Below, piece after piece: positions 1 to 28,882 of a DNA stretch of 64,000 nucleotides (positions are counted from its first letter, which is position 1; every line of letters begins with the position of its first letter). Location of the stretch: the NCBI RefSeq assembly GCF_020740795.1, contig NC_067286.1, positions 987,990 to 1,051,989 of the forward strand, in the 5' to 3' direction. The stretch comes from Apus apus. Lineage: Eukaryota > Chordata > Aves > Apodiformes > Apodidae. Below the pieces are notes generated by a model. The model ran no database searches and had not been told where the DNA came from. It worked only from the letters and a program-made list of their open reading frames with translations. Made by a program: the position numbers and the translations under genes.

Positions 1-1102
1 AGAAAAGTGGAAATGCGGATGCCAAAGCATGGGGTGAGCTGGCACTTCAACCTGACTTGAAAACCTTGGCACAGGTAATCCCAGCTCCCACCAGCCTGTG
101 CACAGTGCAGGGCTGAACATGCTCCCTTCCAGTCCCAGAACTGAAATCCTTCCACCAGACTCCCCTTCATCCTCTACAACTGGCTAATCCTGTTCTCCAG
201 GGAAATGGCCAGTGAGAAAGGGAGCAAGAGGAAAGAAATCCAGCCACAGCAGCTCCTCCAGCCCTGCCCTCAGCCCCACAACCTGCTGATGGAACCACAG
301 CCAGGGGGTGAAGAATTCCAGATATTCAGAAACTATGGAGAAGGAAAAGGTGGGATAAGAGAGAGGATCAAATTAGAGACAACCAGATCTTTCACAAAAC
401 CAGCTCCAGAAAATAAATAACCTCCCATTCTCAACTGCTTCACTGCTGCTTTGAAGGACACAAACCATTGTTTGCTGACTAGAGCTACGTTTCTTCAATG
501 CCTGACCCTTCCTAGGTTAGTTTCATACTCTCTAGCCCTGAAATGTTCTCATCTTTCTAAAAAAAAGAATTCTGAAGACCCAACTGGGAGCTGAATTAAT
601 CTTCCATCTTGTTCCCAAACGGGCTGGGCTCACATACAGAGGCCATTTGAACTAGAGCACTTGTCAGATTTCAACACTGATTATTTTATATTTATACAAA
701 AAACTATTTTAACACATTTCCTGAATATCTATTGTCTTCCAGCAATGTCTTCTGGCACAGAGTTTGGGGAGTTTTGCCACTCTGGAAGTCAATATGATTT
801 ATTAAAAGATGGCTTCATGCACACTCAAAAACATGACACTGCCCAAGCACCCTGTAACCTGCTCCCTTGGGCCCTCCTGCAAGGGGCCAACCCTCCCTCA
901 CAAGAGACACGGAGCCTTTGCTGCCTCACTCACTCTCTTCCTAGATGTTTTTTCCCTCAATTAATACATCCACTAAACCAAACACTCAGAGGGTAACCCA
1001 AGGATCAGAGACACTCAGGCACCAGCAAGGTTCTGCTCTGTCCCTCACTCAGCCAAGAAGGTGCCCTTGGGCTGAGAGCTCTCAGATCCTCAGCAGAATT
1101 AC
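1..1102 (-). other. DEAF1: DEAF1 intron leading to the MYND exons
   Basis: Positions 1-1100 were read on the minus strand for the CxxC...C pattern of the MYND finger and none was found, so the last exons lie outside. No repeat or other gene is evident. Confidence 0.75.
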
Positions 1103-12941
<11,839 letters not shown>

Positions 12942-13109
12942 CCGAGGCGGCCGGCGGGCGGGGACAGCCGAGCCGCCCCGAGCGGGCCCCAACGCCCGCC
13001 GCCCCCCGCCCCGACCGCCGCTGGGGAGGGGGCCGCGAGGTGTGTGGCGAGAGACGGGGGCGGGGGGTCGCTCCGGGGTCACTCGAGCGCTTTGCGGCGG
13101 GCGGCCGAG

Positions 13110-13620
13110 CGGTGCCGAACTCGCCCGAGCGTTTCCGAACGTTTGTTTCCCCGAGCGCTTCCGAGCCGCTTCCGATGAAGCCCGAACTGTCCCGAGTCTC
13201 TCCAGGCCGCCTCCGAAGGCCGGCGATGGCTCCCGACGCGCGGGCCCGCGTTTCCCGCCGGCCGGCCAATCCCGAGGCGGGACGCAGCCGAGCCCGGCCG
13301 AGTCCGTGGAAGCGCGGCCCGAAGCGATACCTGACAGAGATCGGGGCGGGGGGGAAACCCGAGCCCGCCCGAACAGGGCCGAGTCCCCGAGTGGTCCGGC
13401 CCAAAGGGTCGAAGAATCCCGAGTCCGCTCGAGTCTTTTCCGATCGCGCCCGAAGGCGGGTGAAGCGGGCGCGAGGAGAGCCGAGCTGAGCCGAGTCCTC
13501 TCCGATCGCACCCGAATTCCCCTTCGTCGGCCCGAACGGAGAGGCCCGAACGGGCGAGCGCCCGAATCCGCCCGAAAGCGACCGAACCGGGCCGAGCGCT
13601 CCGATCGCACCCGAAGGCAG
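13110..13620 (-). promoter_or_regulatory. Dense array of TTCG cores (DEAF1-type half-sites) in the shared promoter
   Basis: CGAA on the plus strand (TTCG on the DEAF1 sense strand) starts at 13116, 13136, 13183, 13214, 13320, 13370, 13410, 13451, 13513, 13533, 13547, 13563, 13573, 13583 and 13612. One TTCG in the opposite orientation is at 13523. Ten of these extend to TTCGGG. TTCG, and especially TTCGGG, is the core of the published DEAF1 binding consensus, and DEAF1 is reported to repress its own promoter. That this array mediates autoregulation is an inference. Confidence 0.6.
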
Positions 13621-13709
13621 AGGGGGCGGGGGCAGGGCGGCCAGCTCCGCCCACTCGCGGCGCAAAGGCCGCCGGGATGCTGGAGGACCGGCGGGGGCGG
13701 ACAGACAAG

Positions 13710-19316
<5,607 letters not shown>

Positions 19317-20280
19317 ACCCTGGCAGCTTCCAGCCCCTTTTCCACACATTTCTTCTATACAAGAGTGGCTTTATATTTCAAACATTTCCTTCTTTTGCGT
19401 ATAAAAACCTAGTACTGCTTTCCCCTGCTCCAAATGCAGGTCATGAGGAGCAGAGATCTCCCTGAATGGCAGGGGAAAGATCCCGTCTAGCAGCGGAGTC
19501 ACCGTCTCGTCAGTCAGCTTCTTCATGGGCCAGAGGTGTTCAGCAAAACCTCTGTAATGCTCTGGTATCATCAGGGGTCAACAGGAAAGGCTCGTTCCCA
19601 CACAAGAGAAGGCAATGCCTCGTGGAGCTCCCTGCTGCTGAGCTGACAGCAGCTTTCACAGCAGAGCAGAACATTCAGCCCCAGGGACACAGAAAGGAAC
19701 CAGGGCAATGTCCTACGGACTTGTTTCTGCCTCCCCACACACCCCTTCGTGTTGGAGGGCACAGTTTCTCTTCTGCTCTCATTAGTCCTTTCAGACCTCA
19801 GTGGTAATTTCCCTGACTTTAGTAGGGCAGAACCTGATTTATCCCAGTGGGAAAGAGTGGAATTGAGTTTTGTGCCAACCCAGAGAGCTGAGGCACAGGA
19901 TCTGGGCAGCCAGCTCTGCCTGACACAGAGGCCAAAGGCAGTAGTGAGAGAGCAGTTGTTGAAAAAGGATGGCCTTAAGATAAGCATCAACATACACCAT
20001 TCACTCACCCTTCTGTCCTATTTCCAGCAAAGTGCTGTCAGGTGTATTTCTATTTGGTGTTAGATGTGTTTATTTCTATGATTTCACAAAAACTACATTC
20101 AGGCCTTGTCTTTCAAATGAGGAACTGTGTGCAATGTCAGGGGTTTTTTACTGTGTCAAAAATACTTACTAATGTAAAGCTTAGGCAGTTTGTGGGGCTT
20201 TTGTACAGGCAGGCTTTATAAGCAGAATTTCCTATTTTTGTATTTATTTATTCAAATAAATAATGTTTTAGATCTAAGAA
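19317..20280 (+). other. TMEM80: TMEM80 3' untranslated region and poly(A) signal
   Basis: The stretch after the stop has no conserved frame. AATAAA at 20255-20260, in an AT-rich setting, is the best poly(A) signal, giving a 3' UTR of about 0.95 kb. Confidence 0.6.
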
Positions 20281-22465
20281 GTGTTTGAAGTGCAGAGCAT
20301 CTTGCTGAAATCCAAGGCTGCAGCTCAGCTACACAAAGGCAGAGTCGGGCGAGCCTGGCTGTGTGCAGCAAGACTGCTGATGCTGCTGCCCTACACAGGC
20401 CATTCTCCTGCACTGGGAAAGGGTGCCCAAGCCCTGTGCTGATTTGCACTCAGCAGGGGCTGAAAATGCAGTGGTGCAGGTTCTGCTTGACCTCAGCCGT
20501 GCTGCTGTTTGATCCCCGTGGGGGTAAAGGGAACAAAAGATGCAGAAAGTCCTGTGGAAGGACCCAGCTTCATCCCCCAGTCATACTCAAGGCCAGGGAA
20601 CCAGCTTCTGTCCACCTCACACTGCCCAGCAGCCACATCAAAACACAACTAAAGCCAATATTTGATGGCATTAATCCCCTTGGGCCAGATCCTGCTCAGC
20701 CAGGGGTACAACCAGCCCTTTGCTGGTCAGCAGGAGCAAGGCTGCACCCATGGAGACAAGGGGAAGGCAGTGGAACTGGGTGCTAAAGAGCAGCCAGGAA
20801 ACAGAATGAATGACCACATGTTTCTGTACTTGCTCTGTATGAGTCAAAAACCCCCACCCATCTGTCCTTTCAGGTCTGTCTGGCATGATGGAATTTACTT
20901 CTGACATACTCATTAGGAGCAGTGACACTGCTCAGTGACACTGAACATGTATCCATCCCTTCTGCATGTATCCAAAGAAAGCACCAATTTTTCCTGGTAT
21001 TTACACCTGCCTTATACAAAGGTCTGACAACAGAACATCCAACAGACTTTAAAAGAAATATTGCCAAGTGAACTGTTTTTACCTGGATGTTGCTGGTACA
21101 GCAGACACGGTCCCACAGGTTAACTTCATGCTGCAGCCTCTGTGCTTTACTTCCCTTCCCTCTCATGCTCACTACAAACAAAACAAACACAAAATATCAG
21201 CACAACTGGAGGTAGGAGAGACCCAGAGTGTACACTCAGGAGACACCAGTACAGCTGGTGGAAGGTGTTCCTACCCCAAGGTGTTGAACTCCCTCAGCTA
21301 TGACCCTGCAACCATTCCTGAAGCTGCACCATAACATTGGCCTGATGCCCCTCAAAAAGGGTTCTGCTGAGGGGGTTAATTATGTGATGGATGCCATGTT
21401 CCTGGGCCACACAGAACAAAGCATCCTCCTCCTCAAGCTTTATAAAACAATGTTTTATATATGTGTATATATATGTGTATATGTGTATATTGTGAATCCT
21501 TTGCTCCCTAACCATCACCTAGATAAAAAAGAAGACTCGTCAGACAGTGACAGTACTTGCTGGTAGTCACTGATGGGGGAAATACACATAATAAATAAAT
21601 ACATACATATAATAAACATAAATTTTTGAGCTCATTTCAGAGCACTGCCTGCTGGCTTGCAGGGTGCTGACAGAGCCCTGGAGGGCTGTCAGAGCTCACG
21701 GGGGGTCAGCTGGCACCAACTCGGATTGGCACCCTCAAAAGGGTAGGACAGCTCTGTTCCAGTTGTCCAGGCTAAGATAAATCTGTCCATGAACTTTTTT
21801 CTCTTTAGAGCAGATGCTGGGCTACTGCTCCTGCTGTCAGCCCCCCACCCTGTGCAGAAAGTAGGCTGTCTGCAAGCTTCAGACAACTCCTTTGCCTTGG
21901 GTATTCCCAGGTTTTGAATGGGAATTGTCACTTCAGCTGGTGACCCTGATTTCATGACAGCTTCTCTCCAAGCTTAGCTGGCACAAAGACCCAAAGTGAA
22001 TCCAGACCTGACCTCTGAGAGTTTCTCTGATCAGAAGCTCCTTTCCAAGCCATTCCCACTGTTGGGAGAAGGCAGGGCACAGCATAGCAAAGCCATTGAT
22101 GACATTTGCCAGACAGAAGATTGCTAGAGCTTTTAATTACAAGGCCCAGCCCTCCTGGAACAGGACGAGCAAGTTGGATGAAAACGGCATTAAAAATTTA
22201 GAGGAACACGTATTTTGAGGAGCTCGGTTTGGGTGTTGTTTACTCTGCCAGGAAGAAGTCTTTGTTCTCAAGCCATCACAGGGGTGTCTGCCGCCAACCT
22301 GATTTAAAAGGCTGATCCCGAGAGGCAAGTTAACCTCTGGGATTTCAGACTGGGAGATACTCTGTGAGATAGGGCTTCACTGGTCCATGGCTTTTCGTGT
22401 TTCTCAGAAACAGGGTACAGACCAGAGCCCAGCGGGAGCAGTGCAGTCCCCCAGTGACCACCATT
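20281..22465. repeat. Intergenic region with a (TG/TA)n tract
   Basis: No gene was recognised. An alternating TATATG/TGTA tract lies at 21452-21493, followed by AATAAATACATACATA-like sequence at about 21590-21615. Confidence 0.55.
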
Positions 22466-22536
22466 TGATGGTTGGACTTGATGATCTTAAGAGGTCTTTT
22501 CCAACCAATCAATCATGATTCTAGCATTCTGTGATT
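22466..22536 (+). repeat. CR1 LINE 3' end fragment
   Basis: The sequence reads GGTTGGACTTGATGATCTTA, AGAGGTCTTTTCCAACC, then an ATGATTCTAGCATTCTGTGA tail. This is a clear truncated CR1 3' end. Confidence 0.85.
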
Positions 22537-22704
22537 TTTTGGCACAGCACTGAAGAGTTTCGAGCTGAGGCTGAAGGACCAAGGCTGAGGACAGGAGCTT
22601 GTTGAGTTCCACAGCTGGGAGCTGAGGCAGTGGAGCAGGGGACCTGTCACCCATCTGCCCCCTCACCTCTGCCCCACCTCCACCAGAAGCTCTAACAAGC
22701 TCCC

Positions 22705-23624
22705 TTGTGGTTTTCTTCCCTGCCCAGAGGAGAAGCTCCCTCCTCTGCTCAGCAGTTTGAGATTCCCCGTGGGTGCAGCACCTCGGGGGGCTGTGCCTGC
22801 CCCCACCAGCAGCATGGAGCCCAGGCTGCCAGACCAGTCCGTGCCTTCAACATTAAATGGCTTCTCCAACAGAATCCTCCCAAATCCCAGCTTGCATCCC
22901 GGGAAAGGCAGCCCAGCCCAGCGGTCCCAGTGGCAGATGCTGCATGCCAGGGGGCAGGGATCTCCTGCCCAAAACCCTTCAGCCGACAAGGCTCGCTGGC
23001 CAGCAGCACAGCTGACATCCCCACCACGTTTCCCTTCTGCTGCAGCGATACCCACCCCCCCCTGCCGTGGCTGCCATCCTCTAAACGCTGCTTCTCCCAG
23101 GCTGGCCCTGTTTTCACCCTTCATCCTGCACCGAGATCCCCCTGGGACCTCAGGCACGTCAGGGTGAGGAGGATGACGGGCTGCTGGGCGGGTGCGTCCG
23201 TCACACTGGGTATCGGGTCATGCTCCGCTCCGGCAGCGACGGTTCTCCTGCCCAAACGCAGCTGCCACAAGCCCAGCTGTGGTGCCGGGACCGGCTGCCC
23301 CCGCTCACCCGCCCGCATTCCTCCCTCGGCAACTCCCCGGGGCGGTTCCAGGCAGCCAGCACAGCACAAGCCCCCACAGCACGGCAGGATCCCAAGAAAA
23401 CCACGGCAGCAGGGAACTCGGCAGAGGGGAAGGAAGCCAGGTCTCCTCCAGACTCGTGTCCCACACTGGAAGCATTTTCCTATTCCTGCCTTTAGTGCCA
23501 CAGTTGTGGCTATTTCTTCCCTGGGGCTGGTGACAAAGGGTCTCTCTAGCCTGTACGTGCCATGGGTTCAACACACATTGTGGGGACAGTGGGGAGGTCT
23601 GTGAGGCACCTGCACTTGAATAAA
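22705..23624 (+). other. Open frame of 299 codons followed by AATAAA; probably not a protein gene
   Basis: The frame runs 22705-23604 and an AATAAA lies at 23619-23624. The translation is Pro/Ser/Ala/Arg-rich, resembles no family I know, and the opposite strand is also open over much of the same stretch. GC-rich composition explains this. It could be an exon of a non-coding transcript; I do not call a protein. Confidence 0.25.
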
Positions 23625-24839
23625 ATGCTCTCAAAAGCCTCAGCTTTTTGAGAGGTTTTATCTAACCAGATGGATCCCACACTGCCACCAACACCTCTGT
23701 GAGACCTACGCATCCAGCTGCAACTCTCCAGCTCAACAATCAGCTCATGAGCTGCTCCCAACATTTAATAAAAAATCTTGGAGACAAAAGAAACTAGGTT
23801 CTTTGACAGCAGTAAGTCTGCCCACACAGGAGACCATCCCTCTGGGTCCCCAAACACAGGCTGAGACCCCAAGCACAACTCAAACACCCTCCCCACAGTC
23901 TGGCCACAGAAACTCAGGAGCGGCCTCACCATCTTTTGAAATTTCCTTCTGGTTTTTGAAGGGCAAGAGAAGAGAGAGATGACGTGATGGGACCAGGGCT
24001 TCTAAAGAAGTTATTCCCCAAGAGCATGGGAACAACAATGTCTACAACACAAGGGCTGAAGCTCATGTCCTGCCTCTACTACTCCAGCAAGAAGTGGCTC
24101 TTGCTTTCTCTGGGCCCTGCCTGATGCCCTGGTGAAAAAGGGACGGTGATCTTGTTCCTGATGACAGTGATAATGGATGGGGGAGGGCTGGCTCAGCACT
24201 GCAGTGCCATGGGAATGCTCCTTGCCACGGTAAAACAGGCTACGTCATTTCTCTGTGGTGCACAGGCACTCACAGGTGAATAACACTGGGGTCCTGCACA
24301 TGGTGGTCACCTGAGCAGAGCTGACAAGGAGCATTTCCTGCTCAAGCTGCACCATGCCAATGCCAAAATGCTTACCTGATGCCCACAGCCAGCAAGCCCT
24401 TCACTCCCCTCCATGCCACAGCAATCGCTGCCCCTGGGCTCCTCCCTGAGGGGGGTTTAGCCATCACTCCCCTCTCCCCACCATCATCCCAGAACAGCTC
24501 TGCCAAAGCTCTGCCCAGTGCCAGGGAATGAAGTGGGGGGCCAAGATGTGGGGCACAGCCAGGCTGCACCACCTCCCACCAGCTGATGGCAGGACTGGGG
24601 CAAGACAAGGAATTTTACGGCCACGAACCCCCGAGGAGCACGGTGCCACAGTGTGGGGTACCCCAAGAGGGGCTTCGCTTCTCACCCCTGACTCCTTCAA
24701 TGTTTTGCTTTCTCCCTCCATCCCACGGCATCTTTCCCCACTGCAGACATCAGGGCAGAGAGAGCAGGAGGAAACGAAGCTGGAGAAAAACAACCCGTGA
24801 GCCAGCGTGGAGAGCACAGAGCTGCACAAAAGGTGCCTT
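23625..24839. other. Intergenic sequence, no feature recognised
   Basis: The stretch was read in all frames without recognising a gene, repeat family or clear regulatory motif. Confidence 0.5.
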
Positions 24840-25468
24840 GTTCCCCCCACGAGGCGCCCAGGCAGCGCGTCCCCTCCCTCACCGGCGATGGAAAACCCAG
24901 CTCCAAGCACTCCTTTACCACCCCTCGCCACCTTCCACCTCCCCTTCGGGTACAGAATGTACTCGGGTGAAAGAAACCTGAAGTTTAACACGTCCCTCCT
25001 GGGGCAGCACCTCGGCTGGGCCCCCTGGGACCAGGCGAAGGCCCCTGCAGCCCCCGGCGCCTTGAGGGGACGCAGCCGGGGCCACCGGCTCCTGGTTATA
25101 GAGTAACCTGTTGCTCCGGGTCCCAGCTCCACCTCTCGCTGCCTCCACATCCCTCCCCTCCTCTCTCCTCTGCCAAGAAACCTCTGTCACCTGCTCTCAG
25201 ACAACCGGGGCGAGCGGCACCGGGAGGAAAGGGCAGAGGGAAGGAAAGCAGCGGGACGGGGGGACCCCCAGGCTGGGGTGCCGGGTGGGCTCTGCCTCAC
25301 TCTCCCTTCCATCCTTCGGGATCGCAGGCAAAGCGCTGGGCAGGGAGGCAGGGGGAGCTTGGCTGCCAGAGAATGGCAGCAGGATTTCCCTAGGAGGGCA
25401 CGGCTGACTGGGAGAGGACGTGTGGGAGCGAGGGAACTGCGGGAGACCAGAGCAGCTTCTCAGCACCG
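24840..25468 (+). promoter_or_regulatory. CpG-rich block ending in a splice donor; candidate distal EPS8L2 promoter and 5' exon
   Basis: CpG is frequent from about 24.84 to 25.47 kb in an otherwise CpG-poor intergenic region. The block ends in CAGCACCG followed by GTGAGTCC, a near-consensus donor at 25469. EPS8L2 coding starts in an internal exon with an acceptor (44113), so a non-coding first exon must exist upstream, and this is one good candidate. The assignment is inferred. Confidence 0.4.
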
Positions 25469-28400
25469 GTGAGTCCCTTCTTGCAACCCCTAAAACTTCA
25501 CATCCCCCCCCCCCCACACACACACACCAGCATTTATCTGCCTCAAAAGTCTGGTTGATTTAGCTGCAGGGGGAGCAACTGGAGAGGGGGCTGTGGCTGG
25601 GACATCTGTCAGCGCAATAGTTTTATGGTTTGCTTTTTTAAAAGGATGAAAAAAAGTAAACTTTCCAGCATTACGTTTTCTGGGTTTGTTTCCCGTTCTT
25701 GCATTTTCCCCCGGGGGCCAGATCCAGTAGGTGGCACTTTCTTGGCAGCAAAATGTCTGTCTGGCACAGAACAGGGCTTTTTTTTTTTGGTGTGTGTGTA
25801 TGTGTGTTGTTGTTCCTAATGAAGTCTGGAGTTTTAAGCAGCTGTTTGTTTGCAAACCTTGGGGTTTCCTCCGACGGGGCCGCGTGCAGGGAGAGTTTTT
25901 GCTGTTCGCCATCAGGCACCTGGGTGAGCCGCTGCTCTGGGAGGGGGCAGCTCTCCCTGCCTGTGACCTTGGCAAGATTCATCACCCTATTTCCAAGCAG
26001 GGGGAAGGCTGGTTTGGAGCTGCCCTGCTCCCTTGCGTGACAGCTCCAGCTCCCCGGGAGCTTTCGTCGGCGTTTTCGAGTTGGAGCGCAGCTTTCCTCT
26101 CCCCTTTCACTTATTTGCCTGGAAAATGCCAGTGCAAACTCCACTGAGGACAAGGCTCAGGGACAAATGACCTGACTGACGTTATTTTTAAGTACTGGAA
26201 ATAACCGTGAGACAACACAGTAGTAAAATTCGGTGATTGCCCTGCTGTAATTAGGGCAACGGGGAGTAACGCTTGCGTTGCTGGGCTGCTCTGAAACGCT
26301 GCACGAAGCGGGTGCTGGAACAGGAATCAGATCTGTTGGTGGTTGCTCATCTGAGAGCTCCAGGGCTGGGCTGCTCAGGGGGGATCTGCCCCCAAAAAGG
26401 ACTTTTTCTGAGTTAAAGAAATGACAGGGGGAGGCTCAGCCCCCAGCTGCCACACAGACCCCTGCGGGGTTTCACCCATGGCTGCACCGCACAGGAGCAC
26501 ATTCCTGGCTCTGAGTGGTTGAATGATGGAGTTTTCAGGTGATCAGGGAGGAAAATGAGTCCTTCAAGCACAGAAAGGGCAGGCAGCGGAACTTCAGGCC
26601 TGGGTTGTACCTGCTGCTGGTTTCTGATGAAGTGTTCAGAAGCCAGGATGGCCAAGGACCTGGGGCTCTTCCCTCAGCTGGATCCCAGCCCTCAGGCACG
26701 CACCGGCACGGCTGGCACTCTGGCACAGGAGCTGCTCTGCTGCACTCCATAGGGCAGGGTGGTTTTGTCGTGTAATGGGAGAGATTAGAGGGTCTGGGGG
26801 TGGTTTTGGGCACCTGAGAAAAAGTTGAGCACTGGCATCATTGAAGGGGGTGTTGATGGAGTCCCGGGGAAGGGAACAGCTGTGGCCAACAGAAGAACGC
26901 GGTGGCTGAGTGCGCGCACACGCACGCTTCCCTGCCTGCTTGGTGGGATCAAGCTGTTTGCCAAGACAAGATTCCGGTCCTTGGCTTTCTCTCTGCCAGT
27001 CACCACTCGATGTGAGGGTGGGCAAAGACACCGAGGCAGAGGCGAGCAGTCTCTGCACAACACGAGGAGGAAACGTCTTCCGGGCCACAGGCTCCATGTC
27101 ACGCAGGCAGACAGACTCTCCTTCAGCGCTGTCATTGGCTGCAAACAACTCGACATCAGTTGTGTGACAAAACCCAGCCCTGGGCCTGGTTAAATAGGTC
27201 CTGCAGGTCGTTGCTTCTGGGGCTGTGTCTGCCCGTGGAGAAGGTGCTGCCTGTGGTGACGGTAGCAGCAGCCACCATTTTGTCATGTTGTCCCACTGTG
27301 GCTGCCTCCCCCAGCGTCAGCCAAGGGCACGGAAAGTCAGGGCTGTGCAGGAGGAACCCAGGCCAGCTCCAGCTGAGTAACCAGGCTGTATGTCCAGGGG
27401 AAGAGAACCTGCTGAGGGATGGCCTGAGGGCCAAATCTGCCGGACATTTGTCATCATCTGCCCCTTGATGAGATGGCTTTGAATGTGCAGGAAAACAGTG
27501 CTTTTTCATGGGGTCACGAGGTAATTCGGGCTGGAAGTGAAAGAGATTCAGAAGAGACCGTAGTGCTCTGAAGGACTCAGGAGGTTTCAGTCCTTGTGGT
27601 AGACAAAGAAAGGAGTGGAACAGGGCGAATATATGAGTTGGCTTGTGTAGGCTTGAGAAACATCCATATAAAATCAGTCCGGGTGCAAAGCCTGAGTGTG
27701 TGTGGGAGCCTCCAAGTGTTATTCCCAGCAGGCTGGATCCCGGGGTGCTGCTCGGGAGCCACACTCTTTGCTTGCTTGCTTTCTCTCTTCCATGCCATGG
27801 TCTCCATCAAAGTGCTTGGTCAGGGCAGGTTTGTGGGTTTATGAAGACTCAGCAGTTTCCTCCTTGTGTGGGGCTGAAGTCTGGCCTCACATCTACTTTG
27901 CATAGGAGCAGTCAGCAGCACTGCCCGTAACTCCAGGGCAGCTGTTAGTGCGTGGCCTTTAGCCTCTGAGTTTGATCTAACTGGCAATAAAATAATCACC
28001 CTCTAAAAATACCCAAGCCTTATGAGCCTTCCCTAGTGCCCCACAAGCAAAAAGGAAAGTCCACAGACTTCCCAGAACGACAGAGATAGTTTCCTGCATT
28101 GTGGCAAAGCTGTACGAGGAGCAGCGTGCCTGCCCGGCACAGCAGCACGCAGGCAGCACCAAGCAGATCAGCAGCACGTGACTCTGCCAGCATGGCCTCC
28201 TGAACCACCCTGCTTTGGCCAAGGTTCAGCAAGTCCCCAGAAAAAACACTCACCTGCCTGCCCAGGAGGTATTCGAGCCTCCCACTCACAGGGAGGGGAA
28301 GGGTGGTACCTTCAGAAACCCTCCCTGCTCATCCAGCTGCGCTACAGAAGAGTCCTTGCACTGTCAGAAATGGCACCAGGCACAGTACAATGCTTGAGTG

Positions 28401-28850
28401 ACACAGGAGATGAGATCCGAGGAGGCCCCAGATCACACTTTGGCTCCCAGATCCCCACAAGACCACCCAGCTTAGTCTGTCAGGGTTACAGCAGAGGGGA
28501 GCAGGGAGGCCATGAACAGCCCCACTCTGCCTGCTTGGAGTGGGTCTGAGATGGCAAGCCCAGGGGAAAAGCACGGTGTCACCTCTAAAAATCTTGAGCT
28601 CCCTTGCATCACATCACTGTCAAGGAGTCAAAGGGGATCCTGGAGAGAGCCCATCCCAGGGACTGGTGTCACTGAGCTGCTCCCACATGAACGAGGCCAC
28701 CTCTGTGCACAAGGAGAGCTCGTCCTTTCGGACGGTTCCACCTGCAAACTTGAAATGCACGATGCCAGGGCTTTGATTTCCTGGTAATGCAGATAAATCA
28801 GGAGGAATTGCAATTAAGAAGGGAGGGAAGGGTGTGTAGCCGAGCACTGG
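25469..28850. other. Intergenic or EPS8L2 5' intron, first part
   Basis: Besides the C/AC repeat there is a T10 run joined to a (GT)n tract at about 25780-25815 and scattered CpG to about 26.3 kb. No coding sequence was recognised. Confidence 0.5.
25504..25528. repeat. C12 run plus (AC)n microsatellite
   Basis: Twelve C are followed directly by an alternating AC tract just downstream of the CpG-rich block. It is simple sequence, likely polymorphic. Confidence 0.8.
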
Positions 28851-28882
28851 ACCGGTTTGGAGACCTTCCCCAGGACCGGTTT
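28851..28882 (+). promoter_or_regulatory. Pair of grainyhead-like sites
   Basis: GGACCGGTTTG occurs twice with the ACCGGTTT cores at 28851-28858 and 28875-28882, 24 bases apart. This resembles the AACCGGTT site of GRHL factors, which drive epithelial genes; EPS8L2 is an epithelial gene. The function is inferred. Confidence 0.35.
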
